The notes: a model not told the origin generated them from the letters alone. Counted from the first letter of the stretch, positions 29,007-43,394 are shown. The stretch is 64,000 bases of DNA from Brevibacillus thermoruber 423 (GCF_000454065.1 NZ_KE695656.1:906-64905), one strand, 5' to 3'. Program-made: numbers and translations.

Positions 29007-31085
29007 TTATTCACCTTTGGACTTCTTGATGATTTCATCGGCAATGAACTTCGGTACTTCTTCGTAGTGGTCGATCACCATGGAGTAAGTACCGCGGCCT
29101 TGCGTACGGGAACGCAGTACGGTGGAGTAGCCGAACATCTCGGACAGCGGCACCATGGCGCGGATGACTTGCGCGTTTGCGCGAGCTTCCATACCTTCGA
29201 TGCGGCCGCGGCGGGAGTTCAGGTCACCCATTACGTCACCCATGTACTCTTCCGGTACGGTTACTTCCACTTTCATGATCGGCTCCAGCAGAACCGCGTT
29301 ACATTTCTTCGCCGCTTCTTTCAGCGCGAGAGAACCAGCCACTTTGAACGCCATCTCGGAGGAGTCGACGTCGTGGTAGCTACCGTCAAACAGCGTCGCT
29401 TTGATATCGACGAGCGGGAAGCCGGCGAGAACACCGTTTTTCATCGCTTCTTCGATACCTGCTTGTACCGCCGGAATGTATTCCTTCGGCACTACGCCAC
29501 CGACGATCTTGTTCTCGAATTCGAAGCCTTTGCCCGGCTCGAGCGGAGAGAATTCCACCCAAACGTGACCGTATTGACCGCGGCCACCGGACTGGCGAAC
29601 GAATTTCCCTTCCACCTTCGCGGTACCGCGGAAGGTTTCGCGGTAAGCAACCTGAGGTGCACCTACGTTCGCATCCACTTTGAATTCGCGCTTCAGGCGG
29701 TCGACGATGATCTCCAGGTGGAGCTCACCCATACCGGAAATAATCGTTTGACCGGTTTCTTCGTTTGTATAGGTTTTGAAGGTCGGGTCTTCCTCGGCCA
29801 GTTTGGCGAGGGCCATACCCATTTTGTCTTGGTCTGCCTTGGACTTCGGCTCGATCGCAACGGAGATAACCGGCTCTGGGAAGGTCATGGACTCCAGGAT
29901 AACCGGTGCCTTTTCGTCGCAGAGCGTGTCGCCGGTCGTCGTGTCTTTCAGACCAACGGCAGCGGCGATATCACCGGAGTAAACCTGAGAGATTTCCTCG
30001 CGGTGGTTTGCGTGCATCTGCAGGATGCGGCCGATGCGCTCGCGCTTGCCCTTGGTGGAGTTGAGCACGTAGGAACCGGAGTTCAGCACACCGGAGTACA
30101 CGCGGAAGAAGGTCAGTTTACCCACGTACGGGTCGGTCATGATCTTGAACGCCAGAGCGGCGAACGGACCATTGTCGTCAGCCGGACGGGTCACTTCTTC
30201 ATTGGAATCGGGCAGAACGCCTTTGATCGCCGGGATATCAACCGGAGACGGCAGGTAGGCTACTACCGCGTCCAGCATCGGCTGAACCCCTTTGTTGCGG
30301 TAGGAAGAACCGCACAGCACCGGAGTGATTTTGCACTCGATGGTGCCTTTGCGCAGAGCCGCACGAATTTCGTCGTTGGTCAGCTCTTCGCCTTCCAGGT
30401 ATTTCATCATCAGCTCTTCGTCTTGTTCCGCAGCCGCTTCGACCAGCTGCAGACGCAGCTCTTCGCACTTGTCTTTCAGTTCGGCCGGGATTTCGGTAGC
30501 GTCAGAGGTTTTGCCCAGGTCGTCGGTGTAGATGATCGCTTTCATCTCGATCAGGTCTACCATGCCGACAAACTTGTCCTCTGCGCCGATCGGGTATTGA
30601 ATCGGTACGGGATTCGCACCGAGGCGCGTACGGATTTGCTCGACGCACATGTCGAAGTTGGCGCCAATGATGTCCATTTTGTTGACGTAGCAGATACGCG
30701 GTACGCCGTATCGGTCAGCTTGACGCCATACGGTTTCGGTCTGCGGCTCAACGCCACCCTTTGCGTCAAAGACGGTAACGGCACCGTCGAGTACGCGCAG
30801 GGAGCGCTCAACTTCAACAGTGAAGTCTACGTGGCCAGGCGTATCGATGATGTTGATTCGATGGCCTTTCCATTGAGCAGTGGTAGCAGCCGAAGTGATG
30901 GTGATACCGCGCTCTTGCTCTTGTTCCATCCAGTCCATGGTGGCAGCGCCTTCGTGCACTTCACCAATCTTGTGAACGCGACCGGTGTAGAACAGAATAC
31001 GCTCGGTAGTGGTCGTCTTACCGGCATCGATGTGAGCCATGATACCGATGTTTCGCGTATTCGGCAGAGAGAACTCGCGAGCCAT
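29007..31085 (-). CDS. fusA: Elongation factor G
   Basis: 692 aa beginning [20 protein letters not shown]. GTPase motifs [15 protein letters not shown] and NKMD are present, followed by EF-G domains II to V. It drives tRNA-mRNA translocation and, with RRF, ribosome recycling. The frame is open to 31142; the start is at 31085, preceded by GAAGGAGCATACCAC. Standard rpsL-rpsG-fusA-tuf order. Confidence 0.99.
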   Translation of the reverse strand: MAREFSLPNTRNIGIMAHIDAGKTTTTERILFYTGRVHKIGEVHEGAATMDWMEQEQERGITITSAATTAQWKGHRINIIDTPGHVDFTVEVERSLRVLDGAVTVFDAKGGVEPQTETVWRQADRYGVPRICYVNKMDIIGANFDMCVEQIRTRLGANPVPIQYPIGAEDKFVGMVDLIEMKAIIYTDDLGKTSDATEIPAELKDKCEELRLQLVEAAAEQDEELMMKYLEGEELTNDEIRAALRKGTIECKITPVLCGSSYRNKGVQPMLDAVVAYLPSPVDIPAIKGVLPDSNEEVTRPADDNGPFAALAFKIMTDPYVGKLTFFRVYSGVLNSGSYVLNSTKGKRERIGRILQMHANHREEISQVYSGDIAAAVGLKDTTTGDTLCDEKAPVILESMTFPEPVISVAIEPKSKADQDKMGMALAKLAEEDPTFKTYTNEETGQTIISGMGELHLEIIVDRLKREFKVDANVGAPQVAYRETFRGTAKVEGKFVRQSGGRGQYGHVWVEFSPLEPGKGFEFENKIVGGVVPKEYIPAVQAGIEEAMKNGVLAGFPLVDIKATLFDGSYHDVDSSEMAFKVAGSLALKEAAKKCNAVLLEPIMKVEVTVPEEYMGDVMGDLNSRRGRIEGMEARANAQVIRAMVPLSEMFGYSTVLRSRTQGRGTYSMVIDHYEEVPKFIADEIIKKSKGE

Positions 31086-31154
31086 GTGGTATGCTCCTTC
31101 CATACTCGAGTGTGAGAATATACGGGTATCCAAAGCGGACACCCGCTTTGGATA

Positions 31155-31625
31155 CTACCAGCGATAGTGTGCAAACGCTTTGTTTGCTTCAGCCATCTTG
31201 TGCGTGTCCTCACGCTTTTTCACTGCTGCACCAGTGTTGTTAGCCGCGTCGATGATTTCCGCCGCGAGACGCTGCTCCATGGTTTTCTCACCACGGGTAC
31301 GCGCGTAGTTTACCAGCCAGCGCAGACCGAGTGTGGTACGGCGCTCCGGCTTCACCTCAACCGGTACTTGGTAGTTGGCACCGCCGACACGGCGAGCTTT
31401 CACTTCCAGTACGGGCATGATGTTTTTCAGCGCTTCTTCGAATACTTCCATCGGGTTGCGGCCGGTACGCTCCTCAACAATCTTGAATGCATTGTACAGG
31501 ATGTTTTGCGCAACACCGCGCTTGCCGTCGTACATCAGCTTGTTGATCAGTCGGGTAACCAGCTTGCTGTTGTAGATCGGATCAGGCAGCACGTCACGAC
31601 GGGCTACAGGACCTTTACGAGGCAT
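31155..31625 (-). CDS. rpsG: 30S ribosomal protein S7
   Basis: 156 aa, [20 protein letters not shown], with [16 protein letters not shown] and the ending NKAFAHYRW. It nucleates assembly of the 30S head. AAGGAGGGAATACG precedes the start. Confidence 0.99.
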   Translation of the reverse strand: MPRKGPVARRDVLPDPIYNSKLVTRLINKLMYDGKRGVAQNILYNAFKIVEERTGRNPMEVFEEALKNIMPVLEVKARRVGGANYQVPVEVKPERRTTLGLRWLVNYARTRGEKTMEQRLAAEIIDAANNTGAAVKKREDTHKMAEANKAFAHYRW

Positions 31626-31683
31626 CGTATTCCCTCCTTCTGTTTTATATTTTTCTCACGCCGTTTCACGTAGGCGATGGTTG

Positions 31684-32118
31684 TTATTTTTTCGCTGCAG
31701 CTTGGCCCGGTTTCGGACGTTTGGTACCGTATTTGGAACGACCTTGCTTGCGGTTGTTCACACCGGCAGTGTCAAGCGCACCGCGGACGATGTGGTAACG
31801 AACCCCCGGCAGGTCTTTTACACGGCCGCCGCGAACCAGCACCACGCTGTGTTCTTGCAGGTTGTGGCCAATACCACCAATGTAAGCTGTAACCTCAATA
31901 CCGTTGGTCAAACGCACACGAGCGTATTTACGCAGCGCGGAGTTTGGCTTTTTCGGAGTCATGGTACCCACACGAGTGCAGACACCGCGTTTTTGAGGAG
32001 AGCTTTGGTTGGTTTGGGTTTTCTTGAAGCTGTTGTACCCCTTTTGCAGAGCAGGGGACTTCGACTTCACAACCTTGTCCTTGCGACCTTTGCGCACCAA
32101 TTGGTTCATTGTAGGCAT
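31684..32118 (-). CDS. rpsL: 30S ribosomal protein S12
   Basis: 144 aa with [20 protein letters not shown] and [16 protein letters not shown]. The lysines of PKKPNS and VKDLPG, where streptomycin resistance changes arise, are wild type. S12 takes part in decoding. First ribosomal gene of the str cluster. Confidence 0.99.
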   Translation of the reverse strand: MPTMNQLVRKGRKDKVVKSKSPALQKGYNSFKKTQTNQSSPQKRGVCTRVGTMTPKKPNSALRKYARVRLTNGIEVTAYIGGIGHNLQEHSVVLVRGGRVKDLPGVRYHIVRGALDTAGVNNRKQGRSKYGTKRPKPGQAAAKK

Positions 32119-32235
32119 GGATGTTACCTCCCTTCTTATTACCCAATCTCAAGACCACAGATCCAGGTGAGTCATTTTTGGGTCAAATAGAAAGTCTTTG
32201 CAAGCAACCCGTAGGGATCGCCAACAAAAACATCG

Positions 32236-32490
32236 TTAACCACTTTTCTTGATCGCGGCAGTCGCCGCTCCCACCTCGATTCCGCACGCTTTGCCCAAAC
32301 GGCGCATGGAATCGACGTAGATGACTGGCACACCCTTCTCTTTGCAAAGGAGCTCGACCTTTTGGGTCAGTCGGCGATCGGCGTCCGTGGCGATAAAGAC
32401 CGTGTCCGCCTGCTGGTGTTCCACGGCTTTCATCGTCTGCTTGATGCCGATTGTCAGCTCCTTGGCCCGCTCTACTTTTTCATAAGACAT
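32236..32490 (-). CDS. rplGB: L7Ae-family ribosomal protein (YbxF/L7Ae-like, K-turn binder)
   Basis: 84 aa of the L7Ae/L30e/S12e fold with ADTVFIATDADRRLTQKVEL and PVIYVDSMRRLGKACGIEVG. B. subtilis YbxF binds kink-turn RNA; a ribosomal role is not settled. The start is the ATG at 32490 (MSYEKVERAKEL), GGAGG 11 nt before; the nearer ATG 9 nt upstream is only 2 nt from the ribosome site. It lies between rpoC and rpsL as in B. subtilis. Confidence 0.93.
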   Translation of the reverse strand: MSYEKVERAKELTIGIKQTMKAVEHQQADTVFIATDADRRLTQKVELLCKEKGVPVIYVDSMRRLGKACGIEVGAATAAIKKSG

Positions 32491-32593
32491 GATGATCATA
32501 TCCTCCAAAGTACAGATGTCAGGCACACTTGAATATAATATCAGTTGGGTGCTTGAATGTCAACGCCTGCGACCCTTAATTTTTTATGCAAGA

Positions 32594-32626
32594 CAAGGTG
32601 CCCCTCCCGAGCGGAAGGGCACCTTG
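32594..32626 (-). terminator. Probable terminator after rpoC
   Basis: CAAGGTGCCC pairs with GGGCACCTTG (10 bp, 13-nt loop), 14 bp after the rpoC stop. The following minus-strand tract (TCTTGCATAAAAAATT) is only weakly U-rich, so readthrough into the L7Ae gene is likely. Confidence 0.6.
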
Positions 32627-32639
32627 CTTGTGTCACGGT

Positions 32640-36266
<3,627 letters not shown>

Positions 36267-36295
36267 AGGGCGTTACCTCCCTTTGTACCGGAATC

Positions 36296-39200
36296 TTACT
36301 CTTCGTCCAAGCTTCCAGCTTCAAGCACGAGGTTCAGCTTTTCACCGGTGCCCTCGTCCTCTTCTTCCATTTCGCGCATTTCAATTTCCTGCTCGTCTTC
36401 GGACAGGATCTTCACGTCCATACCCAAGCTTTGCAGTTCCTTGATGAGAACCTTGAAGGACTCAGGAACACCCGGCTCCGGTACGTTTTCGCCTTTGACG
36501 ATCGCTTCGTACGTCTTCACGCGGCCCACGACGTCGTCGGACTTGACGGTAAGGATTTCCTGCAGGGTGTACGCAGCGCCGTACGCTTCCAGCGCCCACA
36601 CCTCCATCTCCCCGAAACGCTGTCCGCCAAACTGGGCTTTCCCACCCAGCGGCTGCTGCGTGACGAGGGAGTACGGACCGGTGGAACGGGCGTGAATCTT
36701 GTCGTCGACCAGGTGCGCCAGCTTCAGCATGTACACGCAGCCGACCGTGACGCGGCGGTCAAACGGTTCGCCCGTGCGGCCGTCGTACAGGATGGTTTTC
36801 CCGTCGCGGTCCAACCCGGCTTCTTCCAGGGTCTGGAACACGTCTTCCTGACGCGCTCCGTCGAATACCGGCGTTGCCACGTGGATGCCCAGCATCTTGG
36901 CTGCCATCCCCAAGTGGGTCTCCAGCACCTGACCGATGTTCATCCGGGACGGTACGCCCAGCGGGTTGAGCACGATCTCGACCGGCGAGCCATCCGGCAG
37001 GAACGGCATGTCTTCCTCCGGCATGATGCGGGCGATAACCCCTTTGTTACCGTGGCGGCCCGCCATCTTGTCGCCCACGGAGATTTTCCGTTTTTGCGCG
37101 ATGTAGACGCGCACCAGTTGGTTGACGCCCGGCGGCAGTTCGTCGCCGTTTTCGCGCGTAAACACCTTGACGTCGACGACGATACCGGAACCGCCGTGCG
37201 GCACGCGCAGGGAGGTGTCGCGCACTTCACGCGCCTTTTCCCCGAAGATGGCGTGCAGCAGGCGCTCTTCCGCGGTCAGCTCGGTAACCCCTTTCGGCGT
37301 CACTTTCCCGACCAGAATGTCGCCGTCCTGAATTTCCGCACCGACGCGCACGATACCGCGCTCGTCCAGGTTTTTCAACGCGTCTTCACCCACGTTCGGG
37401 ATGTCGCGCGTGATTTCTTCCGGACCCAGCTTGGTGTCGCGGGCTTCGGACTCGTATTCCTCGATATGGATAGACGTATAGACGTCGTCTTTTACCAGTT
37501 TTTCGCTCAGAAGGATGGCGTCCTCGTAGTTGTACCCTTCCCAGGTCATGAACGCAACGATGACGTTGCGGCCCAGCGCCAGTTCGCCTTTTTCCGTGGA
37601 CGGACCGTCAGCGATGATGTCGCCCTTCTCCACCCAGTCGCCTTTTCTCACGATCGGGCGCTGGTTGATGCAGGTGCCCTGGTTGGAACGGATAAACTTG
37701 TGCAGCTTGTATTTGTCGAGGTCGCCCGCCACCTTCTTGCCGTCGATCTCCTTGTAGCGGCGCACCCAAATCTCGCGGGCGGTCACGCGCTCCACCTGGC
37801 CGTCGTGCTTCGCCACGATCGCCACGCCGGAGTCCTGTGCCGCCTTGTGCTCCATCCCGGTGCCGACAAACGGCGCCTGCGGCACGAGCAGCGGAACGGC
37901 CTGCCGCTGCATGTTGGAACCCATCAGCGCGCGGTTGGCGTCGTCGTTTTCCAGGAACGGAATCAGCGCCGTCGCCACCGATACGACCTGCTTCGGCGAA
38001 ACGTCCATGAAGTCAACCTTGTCGCGCGGCACGCTCAGGATCTCGCCCTTGCGCCGACAGATGACCATCTCGTTGATGAAGCGGCCTTCCTCGTCAAGCG
38101 GCTGGTTGGCCTGCGCCACGTTGTACACGTCCTCTTCGTCCGCCGTCAGGTAGACGATTTCGTCCAGCACGCGGCCCGTCTCCGGGTCCACTTTGCGGCG
38201 CGGCGTTTCGATGAAGCCGTAGTCGTTGATGCGGGCGTAAGTGGAGAGCGAGTTGATCAAACCGATGTTCGGACCCTCCGGCGTCTCAATCGGGCACATC
38301 CGGCCGTAGTGGGAGTGGTGAACGTCGCGCACTTCGAAACCGGCCCGTTCGCGGGTCAGACCACCGGGACCGAGCGCGGACAGACGGCGCTTGTGCGTCA
38401 GCTCCGCCAGCGGGTTGGTCTGGTCCATGAACTGGGAGAGCTGGGAGCTGCCGAAGAACTCCTTGATGGCAGCGATCACCGGACGAATGTTGATCAGGGC
38501 CTGCGGCGTGATCTGGTTCTGATCCTGGATCGACATGCGTTCGCGGACCACGCGCTCCATCCGGGACAGACCGATGCGGAACTGGTTCTGCAGCAGTTCG
38601 CCCACGGAGCGGAGACGACGGTTGCCCAGGTGGTCGATGTCGTCGGTCGAACCCACGCCGTGCAGCAGGTTGATAAAGTAGTTGATCGCAGCCACGATGT
38701 CGGCCGGCGTAATGTGCTTGATGGATTTGTCCACATTGCCGTTGCCGATCACCTTGATGATCTTGCCGTCTTCGTTCGGAGAGAAGATGTTGATCGCCTG
38801 CAGGCGCAGCGTGTCTTCCTCCAGAACGCCGCCGTGGGTGCGGACTTCCACAAACCCGACGCTTTCTTCCAGCGCCGGCAGGATGCGGTCCAGCAAACGG
38901 CGGTCAATCACCTGGCCGGCTTCGGCAATGATCTCGCCGGTTCGGGTGTCCACGAGCGTCTCCGCCAGCCGTTGATTGTAGAGGCGGTTTTTCAGGTGAA
39001 GCTTCTTGTTCATCTTGTAACGGCCGACAGACGCCAGATCATAGCGCTTCGGATCAAAGAAGCGGGAAATGAGCAGGCTCTTCGCGTTTTCCACCGTCGG
39101 CGGCTCACCCGGACGCAGGCGCTCGTAGATTTCGATCAGCGCCTTTTCCACGGAATCGGTGTTGTCTTTTTCCAGAGTGTTCTTGATGTATTCGTCCTCG

Positions 39201-39835
39201 CCCAGGAGGTTGAGAATTTCGATGTCGGAGCCAAAGCCGAGCGCACGCAAAAGGACCGTTACCGGGATTTTGCGGGTACGGTCGATGCGGACGTAAATGA
39301 CGTCTTTCGCATCGGTTTCCAGCTCCAGCCATGCGCCGCGGTTTGGAATCACCGTCGCGGTAAACGTCTGCTTACCGTTTTTGTCCACTTTGGTGTTGTA
39401 ATATACACTGGGGGAACGAACAAGCTGGCTTACGATGACACGCTCAGCCCCGTTGATAATGAAGGTTCCCGTTTCCGTCATGAGCGGGAAATCCCCCATG
39501 AAGACCTCTTGTTCCTTCACTTCGCCCGTCTCTTTGTTCAGCAAGCGGACCTTCACGCGCAGAGGCGCCGCATACGTGACGTCGCGTTCTTTCGACTCGT
39601 CCACGTCATATTTCGGTTCACCCAGGCTGTAATCGATGAACTCCAGCACGAGGTTTCCGGTGAAATCCTGGATCGGCGAAATATCCTGAAACATTTCGCG
39701 CAGTCCTTCGTCCAAGAACCATTGGTAGGACTTCTGCTGAATCTCGATCAGATTGGGAAGGCCCAGCACTTCGTTAATGCGTGAGTACGTACGACGCTGG
39801 CGGTGTCGGCCACTTTGAATCACTTTACCTGCCAA
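36296..39835 (-). CDS. rpoB: DNA-directed RNA polymerase subunit beta
   Basis: 1179 aa from a TTG start. TTG 39835 is preferred to GTG 39844 because GAGGGGTG lies 6 nt before it and the product then reads (M)[14 protein letters not shown], level with B. subtilis RpoB. The rifampicin pocket ([20 protein letters not shown] and [11 protein letters not shown]) is wild type. The C-terminal 25 residues are very acidic. The promoter and an attenuator-like leader lie in the 245-bp gap to the methyltransferase gene. Confidence 0.98.
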   Translation of the reverse strand: MAGKVIQSGRHRQRRTYSRINEVLGLPNLIEIQQKSYQWFLDEGLREMFQDISPIQDFTGNLVLEFIDYSLGEPKYDVDESKERDVTYAAPLRVKVRLLNKETGEVKEQEVFMGDFPLMTETGTFIINGAERVIVSQLVRSPSVYYNTKVDKNGKQTFTATVIPNRGAWLELETDAKDVIYVRIDRTRKIPVTVLLRALGFGSDIEILNLLGEDEYIKNTLEKDNTDSVEKALIEIYERLRPGEPPTVENAKSLLISRFFDPKRYDLASVGRYKMNKKLHLKNRLYNQRLAETLVDTRTGEIIAEAGQVIDRRLLDRILPALEESVGFVEVRTHGGVLEEDTLRLQAINIFSPNEDGKIIKVIGNGNVDKSIKHITPADIVAAINYFINLLHGVGSTDDIDHLGNRRLRSVGELLQNQFRIGLSRMERVVRERMSIQDQNQITPQALINIRPVIAAIKEFFGSSQLSQFMDQTNPLAELTHKRRLSALGPGGLTRERAGFEVRDVHHSHYGRMCPIETPEGPNIGLINSLSTYARINDYGFIETPRRKVDPETGRVLDEIVYLTADEEDVYNVAQANQPLDEEGRFINEMVICRRKGEILSVPRDKVDFMDVSPKQVVSVATALIPFLENDDANRALMGSNMQRQAVPLLVPQAPFVGTGMEHKAAQDSGVAIVAKHDGQVERVTAREIWVRRYKEIDGKKVAGDLDKYKLHKFIRSNQGTCINQRPIVRKGDWVEKGDIIADGPSTEKGELALGRNVIVAFMTWEGYNYEDAILLSEKLVKDDVYTSIHIEEYESEARDTKLGPEEITRDIPNVGEDALKNLDERGIVRVGAEIQDGDILVGKVTPKGVTELTAEERLLHAIFGEKAREVRDTSLRVPHGGSGIVVDVKVFTRENGDELPPGVNQLVRVYIAQKRKISVGDKMAGRHGNKGVIARIMPEEDMPFLPDGSPVEIVLNPLGVPSRMNIGQVLETHLGMAAKMLGIHVATPVFDGARQEDVFQTLEEAGLDRDGKTILYDGRTGEPFDRRVTVGCVYMLKLAHLVDDKIHARSTGPYSLVTQQPLGGKAQFGGQRFGEMEVWALEAYGAAYTLQEILTVKSDDVVGRVKTYEAIVKGENVPEPGVPESFKVLIKELQSLGMDVKILSEDEQEIEMREMEEEDEGTGEKLNLVLEAGSLDEE

Positions 39836-39862
39836 CTTATTCACCCCTCAGGTTGTGTTTTC

Positions 39863-39908
39863 ACACAAAATAAAAATGGGTTAAAGCAGTAACACCATTT
39901 TTAACCCA
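39863..39908 (-). promoter_or_regulatory. Attenuator-like hairpin in the rpoB leader
   Basis: Minus strand TGGGTTAAA (39908-39900) pairs with TTTAACCCA (39885-39877), followed at once by TTTTTATTTT: an intrinsic-terminator layout inside the leader, about 28-42 nt before the rpoB start. An alternative stem, AAAAATGG (39902-39895) with CCATTTTT (39879-39872), would break the first and bury the U tract. This fits a terminator/antiterminator switch; function is inferred. Confidence 0.5.
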
Positions 39909-40039
39909 GAGAAACTCTATTTTAAAAGAATTCCCATATTTTTACACCCACATTCCTCCTCTATGTAAAAAAGAAGAAAACGGTTGACAAAACGGGAATT
40001 GCTGAAAAATAGACATTGATCCCATATTGACATTTTATA

Positions 40040-40068
40040 ATGCTACCACAACGAAATATTCGCGTCAA
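40040..40068 (-). promoter_or_regulatory. rpoBC promoter
   Basis: Minus strand TTGACG (40068-40063), 17-bp spacer, TAGCAT (40045-40040). It lies just after the methyltransferase stop and gives a leader of about 200 nt. Confidence 0.75.
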
Positions 40069-40079
40069 GGGCGTTTTTT

Positions 40080-40676
40080 CTACTTCACCGCGCGGAAAAT
40101 ATGGTACCCCTTGCTCCGTTCCACTTCCTCCACGTCGCGGTACGTCTCCTGCAGCTTTTTCCAGGCGGATGGCGCTCCCTGCTTCTTTTGGATCACCACC
40201 CACAGTTCGCCCCCCTCCCGAAGCAGCCCGTGCCCTTCGGTAAAGATGCGGTGAACGATTTCCTTACCGGCGCGGATCGGCGGGTTGGTGAGAATCACGT
40301 CAAACGTCTCCCCCTGAACCGCAGCGTACACGTCGCTGACCCGGACCTCCACATTGCCAATGCCGTTCAGTTGGGCGTTGCGGCGAGCCAGTTCCACGGC
40401 CCGTTCGTTGATGTCGATCATCGTGACCCGCCCTTGGTCTGCCAGCTTGGCGGCCGCAAGCCCGATCGGTCCGTACCCGCAGCCCACGTCGAGCACGCGC
40501 GCGTCCCGGTCAACCTGCATCGTCTCAATCAACAGGACACTGCCGAAGTCCACCCGGTCGCGGGAAAAGACGCCGGCATCGGTAATGAAGCGCAGTTCGT
40601 GCCCGCGCAGGGTAAAGGAAAACTGGCGCTCGTCATGCGCGGCGCCGGGGCGGCTGGTGTAGTAATGGTCTGCCAC
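40080..40676 (-). CDS. Class I SAM-dependent methyltransferase, RsmC-like (YbxB)
   Basis: 198 aa. The SAM site VLDVGCGYGPIGLAAAK (about residues 61-77), the acidic DINERAVELARRNAQ motif II and the catalytic NPPIRAGK motif (about 130-137) place it in the RsmC/small-domain guanine-N2 rRNA methyltransferase group, half the length of E. coli RsmC because the first domain is missing. Target rRNA base is not proven. Conserved between rplL and rpoB in Bacilli. A terminator separates it from rplL. Confidence 0.9.
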   Translation of the reverse strand: MADHYYTSRPGAAHDERQFSFTLRGHELRFITDAGVFSRDRVDFGSVLLIETMQVDRDARVLDVGCGYGPIGLAAAKLADQGRVTMIDINERAVELARRNAQLNGIGNVEVRVSDVYAAVQGETFDVILTNPPIRAGKEIVHRIFTEGHGLLREGGELWVVIQKKQGAPSAWKKLQETYRDVEEVERSKGYHIFRAVK

Positions 40677-40720
40677 GGTTCATCCAACCTTTCCTCGTCC
40701 GATCTGGGTGCATGTGTACA

Positions 40721-40749
40721 GAAAATCCCCCTGCCGCAGGCAAGGGGAT
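40721..40749 (-). terminator. Terminator after rplL
   Basis: Minus strand ATCCCC-TT-GCC pairs with GGC-AG-GGGGAT, then TTTTCTG. It lies 23 bp after the rplL stop and would limit readthrough into the methyltransferase and rpoBC. Confidence 0.75.
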
Positions 40750-40771
40750 GTTTCCGTTTCAGGAAGCCAAC

Positions 40772-41140
40772 TTACTTGATTTCTACAGTTGCGCCAGCTT
40801 CTTCGAGTTTTGCTTTGATGGATTCGGCTTCTTCTTTGGACACGCCTTCTTTGAGTGTTTTCGGAGCGTTGTCCACCAGGTCTTTTGCTTCTTTCAGACC
40901 CAGGCCGGTCAGCTCGCGAACCACTTTGATCACGTTGATTTTGGAAGCGCCGCCGCTTACCAGGTTTACGGTGAATTCGGTTTGCTCAGCAGCAGCATCA
41001 GCAGCGCCAGCACCGCCAGCAACTACAGCTACCGGAGCAGCAGCGGTTACGCCGAACTCTTCTTCGATTGCTTTAACCAGTTCGTTCAGTTCCAGAACGG
41101 ACATGCCTTTAATCGCTTCAATGATTTGCTCTTTGCTCAT
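40772..41140 (-). CDS. rplL: 50S ribosomal protein L7/L12
   Basis: 122 aa: N-terminal dimerisation helices, an Ala/Gly-rich hinge (about residues 36-52) and the C-terminal factor-binding domain with [20 protein letters not shown]. It forms the stalk with L10 that recruits GTPase factors. Lies 81 bp after rplJ and shares the L10 leader. Confidence 0.98.
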   Translation of the reverse strand: MSKEQIIEAIKGMSVLELNELVKAIEEEFGVTAAAPVAVVAGGAGAADAAAEQTEFTVNLVSGGASKINVIKVVRELTGLGLKEAKDLVDNAPKTLKEGVSKEEAESIKAKLEEAGATVEIK

Positions 41141-41221
41141 CTTCTAATCCTCCCATTCCAGGAAATTGTATTGGCGACGGCCGTTTACGCGGCCCGTCGA
41201 ATGTGAAGTCCGTTTACGCTA

Positions 41222-41737
41222 TTACGCGCCTTGGCCTTCTTTTTGATCGGATACTGCTTTGACAGCCAGCGCGAAGTTGCGGATCGGCGCCTGCAGTACG
41301 CTGAGGAGCATGGACAGCAGACCTTCGCGGGACGGCAGGGAAGCCAGCGCCTTGATTTGCTCCGGACCTACCACTTTGCCCTCGATGACGCCGCCTTTGA
41401 TTTCGAGCTGCTCGTTTTTCTTCGCGAATTCCACCAGGACTTTCGCCGGAGCAACCGCATCATCCTTGCCAAACGCCAGCGCGTTCGGGCCCGTCAGATA
41501 CTGATCCAGTTCAGTCAGGTTTTCTTTCGCGGTCGCCAGGCGGGTGAGCGTGTTTTTCAACACTTGGAACTCAACGCCTGCTTCGCGCAGTTGTTTGCGC
41601 AGTTCGGTCACCTGCGCTACGGTCAGGCCGCGGTAGTCAGCCACCACGGTGGTTTGGCTTTCGCGCAGTTTGGTTGCGATCTCATTTACCGCTTGTACTT
41701 TCTCTTCACGAATAACGGTTGGACGGATTTCTGCCAA
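41222..41737 (-). CDS. rplJ: 50S ribosomal protein L10
   Basis: 171 aa with [20 protein letters not shown] and a C-terminal helix that carries L7/L12 dimers. Start ATG-equivalent at 41737 (TTG, M AEIRPTV) is preceded by GGGAGGTG. It is first in a rplJ-rplL unit with a classical L10 leader and promoter. Confidence 0.98.
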   Translation of the reverse strand: MAEIRPTVIREEKVQAVNEIATKLRESQTTVVADYRGLTVAQVTELRKQLREAGVEFQVLKNTLTRLATAKENLTELDQYLTGPNALAFGKDDAVAPAKVLVEFAKKNEQLEIKGGVIEGKVVGPEQIKALASLPSREGLLSMLLSVLQAPIRNFALAVKAVSDQKEGQGA

Positions 41738-41938
41738 TGTTTACACCTCCCGTGCTCTATCCTCGAAAAAGAAGAATGCCCTCGTAGACATACGAGGGCA
41801 TAATGTTCTATCGTCAAAGGAACGCAGCGGCTCCTTTTTCCGTACCATTACACGCCTCGGAGGGATATTAAGCATCGCTTGGACAAGCCAAACTCCGCAC
41901 CTTCTGTCTACGGCATGACATATTCTTTTCATCAACAG
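41738..41938 (-). ncRNA. L10 leader (autoregulatory rplJ-rplL 5' UTR)
   Basis: The minus strand contains the pieces usual for Firmicute L10 leaders: GACAGAAGGTGCGG, CTTAATATCCCTCCGAGG and CGTGTAATG in order (about 41898-41840). They form the kink-turn type L10(L12)4 binding structure in known cases. The leader ends in an intrinsic-terminator-like hairpin. By analogy, free L10-L12 complex binding favours termination. Confidence 0.85.
41764..41801 (-). terminator. Attenuator hairpin at the end of the L10 leader
   Basis: ATGCCCTCGTA / TACGAGGGCAT (41776-41801), 4-nt loop, followed on the minus strand by TCTTCTTTTTC. It lies 27 bp before the rplJ start, so it must be read through to express rplJ-rplL. 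Confidence 0.85.
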
Positions 41939-41943
41939 GCACT

Positions 41944-41972
41944 ATCATAGCAACTTCCCCACAGGAAGTCAA
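41944..41972 (-). promoter_or_regulatory. rplJ-rplL promoter
   Basis: Minus strand TTGACT (41972-41967), 17-bp spacer ending TTGC (a TGn extension), TATGAT (41949-41944). It starts 6 bp after the rplA stop. Confidence 0.85.
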
Positions 41973-41978
41973 GTGTCA

Positions 41979-42662
41979 TTATTTTACAGCGACGCGCACG
42001 CCCGGACCCATCGTGGAGCTGATGGATACGTTTTTCATGTAAACGCCTTTCGCTGCTGCCGGTTTCGCACGGTTGAGCGCTTCGGTCAGCGCAGCCAGGT
42101 TTTCCGCCAGCTTCTCGACGTCAAAGGACACTTTGCCGATCGGCGCGTGGATGTTACCTGCTTTGTCTACGCGGTACTCGATTTTACCGGCTTTGATTTC
42201 GTTGACGGCTTTGGCTACGTCGAAGGTAACGGTGCCGGTTTTCGGGTTCGGCATGAGGCCTTTCGGACCGAGTACGCGACCCAGTTTCCCTACTTCACCC
42301 ATCATGTCCGGGGTGGCTACCACAACGTCAAAGTCAAACCAGCCGCCTTGGATTTTGGCGATCAGATCAGCATCGCCCACGTAATCGGCGCCAGCCGCTT
42401 CCGCTTCTTTCGCTTTTTCACCTTTCGCGAACACGAGAACGCGCTGTACTTTACCGGTACCGTGCGGCAGTACCACCGCGCCGCGGATTTGCTGGTCAGC
42501 ACGCTTCGGGTCTACCCCCAGGCGAAACGCCGCTTCCACCGTTTCGTCAAACTTGGCGGACGCTGCTTTTTTCACCAGCTCGATCGCTTCGGTTACTTCG
42601 TATACCTTGTTTTTGTCAATCAGCTTGGCAGCTTCTTGATACTTTTTGCCTCGTTTTGCCAT
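41979..42662 (-). CDS. rplA: 50S ribosomal protein L1
   Basis: 227 aa with [41 protein letters not shown] type core and the [14 protein letters not shown] motif. It forms the mobile L1 stalk at the E site and is a translational repressor of rplK-rplA in many bacteria. Located 89 bp after rplK. Confidence 0.98.
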   Translation of the reverse strand: MAKRGKKYQEAAKLIDKNKVYEVTEAIELVKKAASAKFDETVEAAFRLGVDPKRADQQIRGAVVLPHGTGKVQRVLVFAKGEKAKEAEAAGADYVGDADLIAKIQGGWFDFDVVVATPDMMGEVGKLGRVLGPKGLMPNPKTGTVTFDVAKAVNEIKAGKIEYRVDKAGNIHAPIGKVSFDVEKLAENLAALTEALNRAKPAAAKGVYMKNVSISSTMGPGVRVAVK

Positions 42663-42751
42663 GTGTAAAATCTCCCTTCAATGTGGTCGTAGCGGTTTGA
42701 TCCTCCCACAAATAGGGGGCACATTACCTGTACCCCCTCACAACAGCACCA

Positions 42752-43186
42752 TTAGTCTTCGATCACGATACCCATGGAACGAGCCGTCCCTTCGATCATG
42801 CGCATAGCCGCTTCCACGGATGCAGCATTCAGGTCAGGGCGTTTCAGTTCCGCGATCTCGCGTACTTTGTCACGCTTCAGGGTAGCGACCTTGGTTTTGT
42901 TCGGTACGCCGGAACCGGACTCGATGCCAGCAGCTTTTTTCAGCAGAACAGCAGCCGGCGGAGTCTTCGTGATGAAGGTGAAGGAACGGTCTTCATAAAC
43001 GGTAATTTCTACCGGAATGATCATTCCTGCTTCGCTCTCTGTACGAGCGTTGAATTCTTTACAGAATCCCATGATGTTCACACCAGCTTGGCCGAGAGCC
43101 GGACCTACCGGAGGTGCAGGATTTGCTTTACCTGCCGGGATTTGTAACTTAATTACGCGGATAACCTTCTTAGCCACGTAAGACAC
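42752..43186 (-). CDS. rplK: 50S ribosomal protein L11
   Basis: 144 aa with the proline-rich [20 protein letters not shown] and [15 protein letters not shown]11 binds the GTPase-associated region and is needed for RelA-type stringent sensing. The promoter and a 205-nt structured leader precede it. AAGGAGGTGTCTTACGTG gives the start. Confidence 0.98.
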   Translation of the reverse strand: MSYVAKKVIRVIKLQIPAGKANPAPPVGPALGQAGVNIMGFCKEFNARTESEAGMIIPVEITVYEDRSFTFITKTPPAAVLLKKAAGIESGSGVPNKTKVATLKRDKVREIAELKRPDLNAASVEAAMRMIEGTARSMGIVIED

Positions 43187-43388
43187 CTCCTTACTTCACA
43201 TGTGGTTAATGCGGGGGCATGCCCCCTCCCACCGTTTTGTCGAAAGCCTATGTAGACTTTCCATCTATAGTGAGAGTGCAAGAAACCCCAGAGTTTGCGG
43301 CGGGATTGCAAAGACGGCGTCGCCGTTTTTGCTGCCCTTTGGGGGCACATCATCTTTTTTAAAAATCGCCGAGACGATTTTTAAAACA
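43187..43388 (-). promoter_or_regulatory. Structured rplK leader
   Basis: About 205 nt between promoter and rplK. Near its 5' end a perfect 12-bp AT-rich stem (TTTTAAAAATCG / CGATTTTTAAAA, about 43386-43357) has no following U tract. Near the gene a 14-bp palindrome GGGGGCATGCCCCC (43226-43213) lies 27 nt before the start. A small ACGGC/GCCGT hairpin is between. Could hold the L1 or other control site; not matched to a known element. Confidence 0.45.
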
Positions 43389-43394
43389 AAATGA

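Noticed and set aside
43213-43226. GGGGGCATGCCCCC as a terminator before rplK
   Set aside because: No U tract on either strand; kept only as a leader structure.
43357-43386. AT-rich stem after the nusG stop as nusG terminator
   Set aside because: It is followed by A residues on the minus strand and lies downstream of the rplK promoter; nusG may simply read through.
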